64,000 nucleotides of DNA, taken from NCBI GenBank assembly GCA_946122785.1, contig CAMGYJ010000008.1:58510877-58574876 (forward strand), given 5' to 3'. Made by a program: the position numbers and the translations under genes. The DNA comes from Linum tenue (Eukaryota > Streptophyta > Magnoliopsida > Malpighiales > Linaceae). Of this stretch, positions 32,621-43,300 are shown piece after piece. The notes under the pieces were generated by a model, which was not told where the DNA came from, ran no database searches, and saw nothing but the letters and a program-made list of their open reading frames with translations. Within the stretch, counting starts at the first letter, position 1, and each line of letters begins with the position of its first letter.

Positions 32621-32693
32621 CGCGGTAGCTGTTATGCTGCAACTCTGTTCTGGTTTGTAATCCCCTTGGCGTAAGCCTCCCCTTTTATAAAAA
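32621..32693 (+). mobile_element. Very short LINE 3' tail with target duplication
   Basis: A 73-bp insert ends TTGTAATCCCCTTGGC..CCCCTTTTATAAAAA, like the 3' end of a plant LINE. It is bracketed by AAGTACTT (32613-32620 and 32694-32701). It looks like an extreme 5' truncation. Confidence 0.6.
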
Positions 32694-32701
32694 AAGTACT
32701 T

Positions 32702-33431
32702 AAATCCCAAATTAAACTCATATACAACACCAAAACACAAAATACCATCAAAGAAACAATAAGAAATAAGAAGAAGAAAACCAATCATTCAACGAAAAAT
32801 AACCAAACAATCTGTCACACCCGGTTCTTGGAATTCCCAATTTCCAACGAGTAATTAATCATGAAAAATAATTATAACATGAAAACGTCAAACCTAATTA
32901 ATCCCTACCTACAATCAATCAAGAGAGGGATTTATTCCCCTCCACCTTCTTGCAATTTGGCCAGATAGCTAAACCCAGAGCTAATAAACCATCTCACTCA
33001 TCAGAATCCAAACGAGAAGCCTACAAAACTTCCCTGCTCTCATCACCAATACGTCTTTCCCTAGAGGACCGCAGCAGCAGCAGCCAAGAGCAGTGGTGGA
33101 CTGAGGTAGCAGCACATATCGAGAGTTTGGTGACGTACGGCGGCGGATTTGAATTGGGGTGAGGAAGGGACTAGGGATTGTTTGGTTAGGGTCTAGATCT
33201 GAAATTGGGTATAAGAGTAAATATGTCAATTTGTTGCGTTTTAGGATGATAAAATTTGAATTTTAGGGTGACGAATAGCGATTCAGTTCTTTTATTATTA
33301 CTTTGATAAAATTAACCTTTGGCTCCCATGAACTTGGAATCATAGCTTTGCCCCTGCCTAAAAATTTGCCTCATTAGTAATTACAACTTACTGAATCAGT
33401 CCGGAAGAAGAAGGAAAAAACGTATATAATC
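32702..33431. other. Intergenic, with a possible gypsy LTR start
   Basis: TGTCACACCCGGTTCTTGG at 32814-32832 resembles the start of plant Ty3/gypsy LTRs. A matching end was not found. The GC-rich piece 33050-33180 has no recognised coding content. Confidence 0.35.
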
Positions 33432-33774
33432 TGTAAAATAAGCTGAAACGCGGAAAAGAAGAACACAAGGATATACGTGGTATCCCCAATGAACGGGACT
33501 AATCCACGGAGAGCCAAGCTCTCAGAGAGGGTTTCACTATAGTTTGGCCGAACAGAAATCGAGCCTCCAAGTTACAGAGATGACAAAAGGGTTAACCGTA
33601 CTAAATACCCCTTAACCGTGTAACCTAGGATAATTAGGGATTAACCAAAATACTAAATGGTACCCATAATAAAGAGTACACAAAATACAGTCCAATATAA
33701 TTTGTGGATTCAACTGATTGAAATCGAAAAGGAAAAACAACAAAAGAAAGAAAAACATTATTATTTTGCTAGCA
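33432..33774 (-). repeat. Copia 3' LTR copy, possibly truncated at its start
   Basis: Shares TGCTAGCAAAATAAT...ATTTTACA with the 5' copy. Because RNase H runs straight into it, its true 5' end may have been lost with the deletion. Confidence 0.85.
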
Positions 33775-35079
33775 ACTCGCTAACCACACTAGCCATGGCA
33801 CGGTATTCAGCCTCAGCAGAGGAGCGAGCAACCACGCGTTGCTTCTTGGTGCGCCACGAACTCGGAGCACCCCCGAACTGAACAAAGTAACCAGTAGTGG
33901 GACGACGGGTGTTTTGACAACCACCCCAATCTGCATCGCAATAAGCCGTCAGAGTCAAAGAACTGTCAGAAGGAAAGAACAGACCCTGACCTGGAGCAGT
34001 CTTGAGGTACCGAAGGACACGATGAGCAGCGGTCACGTGTTCAGGACGGGGAGCGTGAAAAAACTGACTCAGGACATTAACAACATAGGTTATGTCGGGC
34101 CTCGTGACAGTGAGAGATAAGAGACGCCCCACGAGACGACGATAAGAGCTCTCATCAACGACCTCATCGGTGGCAGGACCAGGGCGAGTGAGAGTATGAT
34201 TTTATTCCATGGGAAAAGAACTCGGACGAGCACCAGCTACACCGGCATCATGGAGAATATCCAGAGTATACTTGCGCTGACTGAGCACAATCCCGGCAGG
34301 GGAACGAGCTACCTCAATGCCCAAGAAGTACTTGAGAGGGCCAAGGTCTTTGATGCTGAACCTATCATAAAAAAAAAGACTTAACTTGGGAGATAAAAAC
34401 ATCATCATTGCTAGTGAGGACAACATCGTCCACATAAATGAGGGCGGCGACGAAGCTGGCGCCACGATGATAGATGAGGAACGAAGGATCGGCCCGAGAA
34501 GCCAAAAACCCCAGCTCAGCAAGAGCGAGGGTAAACTTGGTGTACCAATTCCGGGATGCTTGACGGAGACCATAAAGAGAACGTCGAAAGGCGGCAAACC
34601 CGAGTGTCACCCTTGCCAGCAAAACCGGGAGGAACTTTCATATAGATTTCTTCCTGAAGATCGTCGTGAAGGAAAGCGTTGTTAACATCAAGCTGATGAA
34701 GAGGCCAACCCTTACTGACTGCAACTGCAATGAGAACACGAACGGTGACAAGTTTGGCTACTGGGGCAAAGGTGTCATAGAAATCCACACCCTCGACCTA
34801 GGTAAAGCCTTTGGCTACAAGACGAGCCTTATACCGTTCCACAGAGCCATCAGGATGATACTTGATTTTGTAGACCCATTTGCAGTCAATAGCCCGCTTG
34901 CCCGCTGGTAAGAACTCCAAGGTCCAAGTACCATTGGCTTCCAAAGCCGTGATCTCCTTAATCAATGTCTCGCGCCAACAAGCATACTGAACGGCCGTGT
35001 GAAAATGGCGAGGCTCAACAACCTGGGTGATAGCGGCAAGGAAGGCACGATGGGAGTAGGAGAAACGGTGGTAGCTCAC
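33775..35079 (-). pseudogene. Copia reverse transcriptase and truncated RNase H
   Basis: Minus-strand blocks in order: [21 protein letters not shown] (about 34920-34860), [23 protein letters not shown] (about 34710-34640), [18 protein letters not shown] (about 34600-34540), [17 protein letters not shown] with the catalytic YVDD (about 34450-34405), [13 protein letters not shown] (about 34345-34305), then SRPDITYVVNVLSQF-like TRPDITYVV (about 34095) and AEAEYRAMASVVSELL (33820-33780). At least two frame changes occur. The last quarter of RNase H, with the TKHIE..HF block, is missing. RT copies element RNA in virus-like particles; this copy cannot do so. Confidence 0.9.
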
Positions 35080-36960
35080 TTGATTAAAAATGGGATGGCT
35101 AGCAGCAGGAGAAGAAGACCCGCTAGCAGCAAGTCAACGTCATAAATAGCAAGCTTCCCCGGCGGCCGTCGAATGCGATCACCACGACATGGGGCAGAAG
35201 GGGAGGCTGGAGTGGGTTCGATTGGGACGGGAGAAGCAGTAGCAGAAACAGGCGGCTCGCACTCCTCATCGACCAAATCGAGGGCGCCATACTCCTCCTC
35301 GACATTGGTGTCCCAATGCACAACATGCAAAGAGTCATCACCTACATCAAAGCTCTCGGTGACATCCCCAGCAGCCTGTGAGTGTTCCAGAACCAACGGG
35401 TCAAGCTCCCCATCAAGCTCAACAGCCGAAATGGGAGGGACAGCAGGAGAAGTATTGGGCGAAGGCACAATAACAGGTTGGAGAAAGGGGAAGTCGGACT
35501 CGACAAAGTGAACGTCGCGCGACGTATGGGTGCGACGGGAGACGAGGTCGTAGATCCGATAACCCTTCTGGGAATGGGGATACCCAACAAAAGCACCACG
35601 GCGGCCACGAGGAGCAAATTTATCCAAACCTGAGCTGGTATCTTTAGCATATGCCAAACACCCAAAGGCACGAAGGTGGGTGTAGGTAGGCACACGTCCC
35701 AACAACACTTCAAAAGGTGTCTTACCAACCAAAACCGAGGAGGGGAAGCGATTTATCAAATAAGTAGCCGTGAGAACACACTCACCCCAGAAACGAACCG
35801 GAAGACCTGCGTGGAACCGAAGAGCCCGGGCAGTGTCAAGTAGGTGACGATGTTTTCGCTCTACCACCCCATTCTGCTGTGGGGTATTAACACAAGAGGT
35901 TTGAAGAAGAATACAACGCTCTGCATAATACGAGCGAAGAGAAGTAGTCTGAAACTCCATCCCGTTGTCGGCTTGAATTCGCTTAACTGAACAATCAAAT
36001 TGAGTGACAACCATCTGACAGAAAGAACGAATATGCTGCTCAACATCAGATTTGTACTTAAGAAAATAAACCCAAGTGGCTCTGCTAAAGTCATCAACCA
36101 CAATCAAGAAAAACCGAGAACCATCCAAGGAAGGGGTCTTATATCCCCCCAAATATCCACATGTATCAACTCGAAACAACCTCGAGTAGTAATAGAACTA
36201 GAAGGAAAAACTAAGCATGTCTGTTTTGCCCACAAACATGAATCACAATGCAACTTAACTAAGCCAGAAACTGCCGAACCCAGAACTCCACGCAACAAGG
36301 AATGCTTTTTAGCAGAGGGATGACCCAAACGACGATGCCAAAGTGAGTGCTCGTCGTGACTAGCTGCAAACGCGCCGACACCAGGACCACGTACTGAGAA
36401 CACCATCCCATCCCACTGCAGATAGTAGAGACCATCACGGAGGCGACCCAGTCCAATCACTATCTTGGAACGTGAGTCCTGAATGATGCAAAAATCAGCC
36501 AAGAACAGCAAAGCAATAGCATTATCTTGCGTGAGTCGACTAACAGAAAGAAGGTTGCATTTAAACTCGGGGACATGAAGAACTCGTCACCGAACCCACC
36601 CCTTCAACAGGGACGTGGCGGCCATTAGGAATGCGGACCGGGGAATATGAACCACGACGGTCAATGTCATCAGGCCAACTAGCATCACAAACAATATGTT
36701 CATTGCAACCTGAATCAAGAAGACATGCGGAAGGATCAGTGAAATTACCCGCCATGTGAGTTGTTGGATCAGGAGCTGGTATAGGAGAGCTGAAAAACTG
36801 TTTGAGGCTAGCGAATTGAGTGTTTGTCAAGCCTGGGATGGGGCTATCATCGTTGTCGACATGAGCAGCCCTTAGTGCTGCCTCACCTTGAGGCTTGCGC
36901 GCGGAAGAGGGACGATCAGGATCACGGGACTTGGACTTGCCGTAATCATGGAAATCCAAT
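35080..36960 (-). pseudogene. Copia protease and integrase
   Basis: The protease contains ACLLDSGCNEHIVCD (about 36735-36690), so the Asp-Ser-Gly motif is intact. The integrase zinc-binding region reads LWHRRLGHPSAKKHSLL and LHCDSCLWAKQ (about 36350-36230). The catalytic core has VDDFSRATWVYFLKYKSD, RIQADNGMEFQT and NTPQQNGVVERKHRHLLDTARAL (about 36100-35830), keeping the Asp-Asp-Glu triad. After LRAFGCLAY (about 35665) comes a variable Pro/Ser-rich linker to RT. The frame changes between protease and integrase near 36570 and again within 36130-36110. Confidence 0.9.
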
Positions 36961-37766
36961 TAACCGATAACACATCTCCTTAGTATGCCCTAACTTGCGA
37001 CAGTGACTGCAGCGAGTGGGACGATCAGCTGAGGAGGCGAACTTGGATTGCTCCTCGCGCACCTGGAAGGAAGCCGACTCAACCGAGGGACGCCTGCCTG
37101 CAGTAAGCTGCTTTTGCTGCTCTTTGCCAGCAACCAGCTGGTAGGCCTCGGCGAGTGAAGGTACGGGCTTCATGCTCAATATCTGCGAGCGGACAACAAC
37201 AAACACATCATCCAAACCGAGTAAGAAATCAAATAAACGCTCCGTCTCGAGCTTCTCACGGGTCTGTTTGGCCACGACGCACGTGCACCCGCCGCAGCTA
37301 CAACGGGGATTGATGCTAATGATCTGTAACTCGTCCTAATAGGTGCAAAGCTTCGTATAAAAGGCTGAGACGGAGAGCTTCTCCTGCCGAAGAGAGCAAA
37401 TCCGACCATATCTCACATGCCGTTCGAACTCTACGACCACTGTTGCGGACTACCTTGCTCATCGCGGTCTTGAGCCAGCCCTTGACATGGCGTCGCGACG
37501 ATCCCAGGCGTCGTTGCGCAGCCCAGTACCAACCGCGGAACGCGAGAATGATCCGTCAACGAGGGCCATCTTATTCTTGGCGACAAGAGCCTCTGTCATG
37601 TCATTGACCCATTCGCCGTACTTGAGATCGGTCAGTAGGTCGTTGCCAAACAATTGGCCAGGGTTTTCTGACGGGTGTAAATAAAGAGGAGATGCGAGAG
37701 GGATAGTGTCGTCGACGCCAACAACGACAGCTGTGGTACCGCTGTTAGTCTCGTCTCCAGCGGCCA
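36946..37766 (-). pseudogene. Copia gag
   Basis: The start at 37766 (MAAGDETNSG) leads into the copia N-terminal domain: PLYLHPSENPGQLF and KYGEWVNDMTEALVAKNK. Family members have NY..W..AM. here. A stop at 37459 and frame changes follow. The UBN2-like part resumes with RLFDFLLGLDDVFVVVRSQIL (about 37240-37180) and the CCHC knuckle RCSHCRKLGHTKEMC (37020-36975). Gag packages RNA into particles. It is disrupted here. Confidence 0.85.
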
Positions 37767-37788
37767 TGATCACAGTAGGTCGATCACC

Positions 37789-37800
37789 GCTCTGATACCA
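37789..37800 (-). other. Primer-binding site of the copia
   Basis: TGGTATCAGAGC on the minus strand directly follows the ...ATTTTACA end of the 5' LTR. Confidence 0.85.
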
Positions 37801-38143
37801 TGTAAAATAAGCTGAAACGCGAAAAAGAATAACACAAGGATATACGTGGTATCCCCGATGAACGGGACTAATCCACGGAGAGCCAAGCTCTCAGAGAGGG
37901 TTTCACTATAGTTTGGCCGAACAGAAATCGAGCCTCCAAGTTACAGAGATGACAAAAGGGTTAACCCTACTAAATACCCCTCAACCGTGTAACCTAGGGT
38001 AATTAGGGATTAACCAAAATACTAAATGGTACCCATAATAAAGAGTACACAAAATACAGTCCAACATAATTTGTGGATTCAACTGATTGAAATCCAAAAG
38101 GAAAAACAACAAAAGAAAGAAAAATATTATTATTTTGCTAGCA
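37801..38143 (-). repeat. Copia 5' LTR, next to the P450 stop codon
   Basis: 343 bp shared with the 3' copy. On the minus strand it begins at or slightly above 38143, 47 bp past the P450 stop codon (38193-38191), in the same orientation. P450 transcripts must end in it or pass through it. Confidence 0.85.
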
Positions 38144-38190
38144 ACTCGAAACACACATTATTAGCAATGGTATTGGTATCTGTCTTTTGC

Positions 38191-38622
38191 CTATAGCGAA
38201 TTGATGATAACTTGAACCCCCTTCTCTGGCCTAACCGCCAACACAGGAAAAGGTGAATGGACATAGCCCGGGGAAAGACTGAAAGTAAAGCGCTGAAGGA
38301 TCATTGCAATTGTTATCTTTGCTTCATTTGTGGCGAAGTTGAATCCTGCACATGTGTGAGGTCCCATCCCAAAGGGCATGAACGCACTTGGGTTGTTGTT
38401 TGTAGCTTTTGCAACTCCTTCCGAGAACCTATCCGGCTTGAAAAGATGAACATCTTGTCCCCAAATGTCTGGATCATGGTGAATCGCCATGATTGGAATG
38501 TGAAACTGGACGCCAACAGGCAAATCAAACTTCCCAAGTCTGGTTTCCTTATCGACATCACGCATGAATCCGGCAAATACTGGAGAGTACAGCCTTAAAG
38601 TTTCGTTGATGATCATACCCAT
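38191..38622 (-). CDS. P450 exon 5 (ExxR, PERF, haem-binding loop)
   Basis: Begins after ACAG with ATGGGTATG (MGMIINETLRLY), carries ExxR, HDPDIWG.D, FKPDRFSEG and PFGMGPHTCAGF, and ends VIINSL and TAG at 38193-38191. Confidence 0.92.
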   Translation of the reverse strand: MGMIINETLRLYSPVFAGFMRDVDKETRLGKFDLPVGVQFHIPIMAIHHDPDIWGQDVHLFKPDRFSEGVAKATNNNPSAFMPFGMGPHTCAGFNFATNEAKITIAMILQRFTFSLSPGYVHSPFPVLAVRPEKGVQVIINSL

Positions 38623-40249
38623 CTGTAACAAAAGATTGAAAACAAGAGAGAGTAGGTTATAAGAGAGTCAACAATTAACTTGATTACACAGACAATAGAA
38701 CAAGGTTTCAATCTCATAAAAACCTTTTCGAACTATTAGTTTTGTGACACCGATTAGAGTGGCATCTGATCGCGTGATACTATATCAAAAGTCGATGGAT
38801 ATTAATGTCGCATCTATTGTAAAAAAAACTAGCACACGTCTGAGTACCATATATTTAACAAATGGTGTTGTCGGGATTTTAACACAAAAACTCTCAATCA
38901 TCAAAGACTGTGATACAATATCAACAACCATTTAGTACCATATATATAACAACTAGGGTTATCGGGATTTAAATACAAAAACTCTCAATCATTGAAGATT
39001 TTGATACCATATCAAGAACCATTTATTCTCAATAACTCGAGTTAATAAGAGAAGTTTAGTTATTGATAATAACTATTTACTAATGTGTTATACTACTAAT
39101 ATGTATCTATAACACGACTAAGCCCCAATAACACTAACCATGTAATTTTCTTGTCTTTCAACTCATTTTTTCCCCAAAAAGTTATCTCCTCCATAAAATC
39201 TCTTATAGATTTCCACAATACAAATTGACAGACATCCCATCTCTCAAAACATATGAATCAACAGGTGTACAACTCATGAGAACAAAATAAAAAAATTAAA
39301 AGGGCAAAAGAGTATGATTACCAGTTTGAGCCTTGTAATCCCATCGGAATCAGGGGTTTTATCAGGACCAAATACCCTAAGAACCTCTCTTCTTGCCTCT
39401 TCTTGCCAATCTTGATGGATTGATAAAAGCAGAATCATCCAAGAGAGCAAAGTATTTGTTGTTTCCTGTCCAGCCACATATAGAGTTTTGCATTCGTCGA
39501 CCAATTGGTCTGCAGAAATCTTCATGGAATGGCCTTCATCATGATAAGCCTTCAGAAGTAGTCCAAGATAATCTTTCCCAAAGCCATCGACCTCTCTGTT
39601 TTTCACCTTTTCTTGTCTATTTTTCACCATTTCCATAATCGAGTCTGCAATTCTTTGGACCAGCCTGATAGCGTCCTTCTCATCTTTGGTTTTGAACAGG
39701 TCACTGCAACACCATATTCATACTAGAGGTAAATTAAAGTATCACCACTCCATACAACACATGTTGACTTGAGATTACTTCTGGGAAATTGGGTTCGGTT
39801 TAAACAGAAACTGTGAACCGGTAAGAATCCTACAATCGGTTTCGGTAATTGCTCCCAAATTGGTTTATATTTTGACTGTTTAGATTTAAACCAAAAATTG
39901 ATAAGAAACAAACACTTGTTCTTATAGTTGGACGATGGTTACGAGCTTTTAGTCGCACCTCAGATAGACGCTTCCATCAGTGGATGGCGATTGGGACGAA
40001 GCACCTCATTTGACCCTCACGTTCTTTCTTCTTTTTATTCTCGAGTTGGTTGTTTTTTTTTTTCTTTTGCTTAATTTTCTTTTGTTTTTTTTCATTGCTT
40101 GCTTGCTCTACTACTGGTTGAGCTGCTGACTTGTTATTTTTTACCTTTGTACTTTCATGGATAGGTTAGTTTCTTATAATATTCTCATCATTCATCAAAA
40201 AAGATAAGAAACAAACCTTACTCTAATAAAAACTAGGCTTCCCACCAAA

Positions 40250-40318
<69 letters not shown>

Positions 40319-43300
40319 CTAGGCTTAATACCCTAGTTTGGCCCGAAGTTTGGCTATAGTGACAATTTTGGCCCAAATTTTTCAATAAGACAGTTATGGC
40401 CAACTTTTCAAATTAATGAACAGATTTTGCCCGAAATTTTCTTTGAACGTTAATACTGACGGTCAAACACTTCTTCCGTTAGTGACTCAGCAAAAAATGC
40501 TGATGTGGCTTATGCATGAGTGCCACGTCATTATATAATATTATTTTAGTTTTTGTAATTCAATTGGAATTAAAAAAATTAACAAATTAAAAGAATCCCT
40601 ATTATTATCCCAAACCCTTCATTGTCGCACCACTATCATCTTCCCCAAATCCAAGCCCTACAACCATGAGTCCTGCTCCGCCACAGCGCTGCCATCACTT
40701 TACCTACCGCCGCCACCCCACAAATGGCGTCACCGGGTTCTGCGCCGCCTACCTATGCGAACGCCTCGCCCTCTAGCTCCACTGCGCCAAATCATTCTCC
40801 AGCATCTCCAACCCCAATGACTCCTCGTCCACCACTTCCACCTCCGCCACCACCAACACCACAATCTCCGAACGCCATCGGTTATGTGATTGCTGCCAGA
40901 GACGACTTCCTCTCTCCCTCGGGCCCGACATTACCTACGTTTTGGTCCCACCGTCTGCAACGTCGGATGACCGATTCTGCTCCTTTTTCTCTCCGGACGG
41001 CGACCCCTGTTGGAGGAAGAAACAACCGCCATTCCATCGTGCCGCCGTGGTGGATCTAGAGACCAACGCCCGAGTCTCCTCTGATCTCCTCCTCCCTGAC
41101 CTCGAACCATTTGTCGATAACATTTTTGCAGGGAAGAGATCGGGTGGGAGACGCCATTTGACGATGATGTTGATTCAGATTAGGGTTTGAATTTGGGTAT
41201 TTTGGGATAAGAAGAGGGATTCTTTTAATTTGTTAATTTTTTTATTTCAATTGAAATACAAAAGTTAAAATTTATTGTATAATGACATGGCACCACATCA
41301 GTATTTTTTGCTGAGTCACTAACGAAGAAGTGTTTGACCGTCAATATTAACGGTCAAAGAAAATTTCGGGCCAAATTTGTCCATTAATTTGAAAAGTTGG
41401 CCATAACTGTTTTATTAAAAAATTCAGGCCAATTTCGTGTGGAAATGCAAATAGTTCGTTTTTGGAGTGAGTTTGTATAGACTTGTTTAAGCTTTTGTTT
41501 GCTGTTTGTGGACGAGTTGTCCTTGTATTTTGGACCGCCTTAACCGATTTGGTTGAAGGGAGCTTCAATGAATGCCTAATTAATTACCGGAAAAATTCAG
41601 GCCAAAATTGTCACTGTGGCCGAACTTCGGGCCAAACTAGAGTATTAAGCCTAAAAACTATTAGAACCTGTTATGAGGCTTCTCTGTTTTCGATTAACCG
41701 AAAATCGACAAGCCCGTTAATGAGATTGGTTTCCGTTTTGGGAAAACCGACTATATCGGATTTTAGTGGTTTTACTTCGATTATGAAACCAAACTCAACC
41801 GATAGTCCTACTACTTGAGAGTTGAGACAACTAAATCTTCATCTTTGCCAGTTGGAGCGAGGGGTGGCAGGTAGCCAGGTAGGTACATACCTAATGATTG
41901 GAAGACTCATTTTGAATGTATTTCTGTCGGAAAGAATCATCAATTCGTTGAGCATGCCAAATATATGTTGTCCTTCCTTGAAGCTGCTCCCAAAAGCTGT
42001 CCTGGAAATCACTTCCGACGATAAAATCCTGAATTCTTCATGAACTTCGATCTCTTTCCCCTCCTTCATCTTCCATCTCTCTAGCATCATCTCTGCGCTA
42101 GCGATCACGTCCGGCACCATACTCTGCAAACAGTCAAAATGTCACTTTCGACATTTTTTTTTATAATTAAGGGTTAATACCTTATTTTGGCCCGAACTAT
42201 GACCATATATTCAATTTTAACACGTGGTTTCAGAAATTAACATCCTGGCCTCAATTATGCAGCATATAGACTAGACTAAATTGGTCCGACACATGCTTTG
42301 ACCGTCAATTTGGACGGTCAACACCATTGACCGTTAGTCAACACGCCATGTCATTGCCTAGTCAGCCTAAAAATCATTTAAAATTTAAAATTAAAATTAT
42401 TTTTCTAATTGTTATTATTTATCATTTTGAAATTAATCAAAAACTAAAATTTTAAAAATATAAAAAAATTGTTTGTTTTATCTTTTGGGACATTTGAAAA
42501 TGGTAAATTTTAAAAAATATATATATTTTACATTTTATTTTTGGGTAATTTATAAAATCTATAATATTTTGATAATTTATAAAATGTTTCATTTTAAAAT
42601 TACCAAAAAAATAAAATATAAAAATTATTTATGTTTTTATAATTTTTTTTAATTTGATAATGATAAATAATAAAAATAAAAATTTATTTTTTGGTTTATG
42701 TTTTTTATATTTCCTACATTTATAAAATTTAATTTGATAATTTTTTTTAATTTATAAAATTATCATTTTCAAATACCCCAAAAGATAAAAGATAAAATTT
42801 ATTATATATTTTTTGAATTTTAATTTTTGGTTAATTTACAAATGATAAATAATAATAATTTTAATTTGAATTTTTAATGATTTTTAGGCTGACTAGGCAA
42901 TGACATGGCGTGTTGACTAACGGTCAATGATGTTGACCATCCAAATTGACGGTCAAAGCATGTGTCGGGCTAATTTAGTCTATATGCTGCATATTTGAGG
43001 CTAGGATATTAATTTATGAAACCACGTGCCAAAATTGATTATATGTACATAGTTCGGGCCAAAATAAGGTATTAACCCTATAATTAACTACTTAATCTTG
43101 TTTTTTTATGTGAACTCATGTGCCCAGTACTAAATACCGACATAAATTTATGTTGTTAAATTCAACTAACCCACACTAATATATATAAAGTTAAATGCAG
43201 ATTACTGTTGCCTAAGATTGTATATGACTGACCAACTATTTATTGACACTTGGATATAAGTGGGAAGTGGAGTTCATTTGTTTCACACGTTTCTCCATGG

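Larger units (their letters stand above)
33432..38143 (-). mobile_element. Ty1/copia retrotransposon with two LTRs, pol 3' end deleted
   Basis: The two LTR copies (33432-33774 and 37801-38143) are each 343 bp and differ at about nine places by eye, so the insertion is relatively young. The primer site lies at 37800-37789. Gag, protease, integrase and RT follow on the minus strand. The polyprotein stops in mid-RNase H exactly where the 3' LTR begins and no purine tract is present, so a deletion has joined RNase H to the LTR. No target duplication was recognised. It lies in the same orientation as the P450 and begins 47 bp beyond its stop codon. Confidence 0.9.

Noticed and set aside
32814..32990. 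Solo gypsy LTR starting TGTCACACCC
   Set aside because: Only the start resembles an LTR; no end, TATA box or target repeat was found.
33422..33431. Target duplication for the copia at 33432-38143
   Set aside because: TAATC on the left and ACTCG on the right do not match; the LTR edge may have been changed by the deletion.
40724..41059. Pro-rich open frame as a host gene
   Set aside because: It lies within MULE inverted ends in an intron and has no recognised domain, so it is treated as transposon cargo, not an independent gene.
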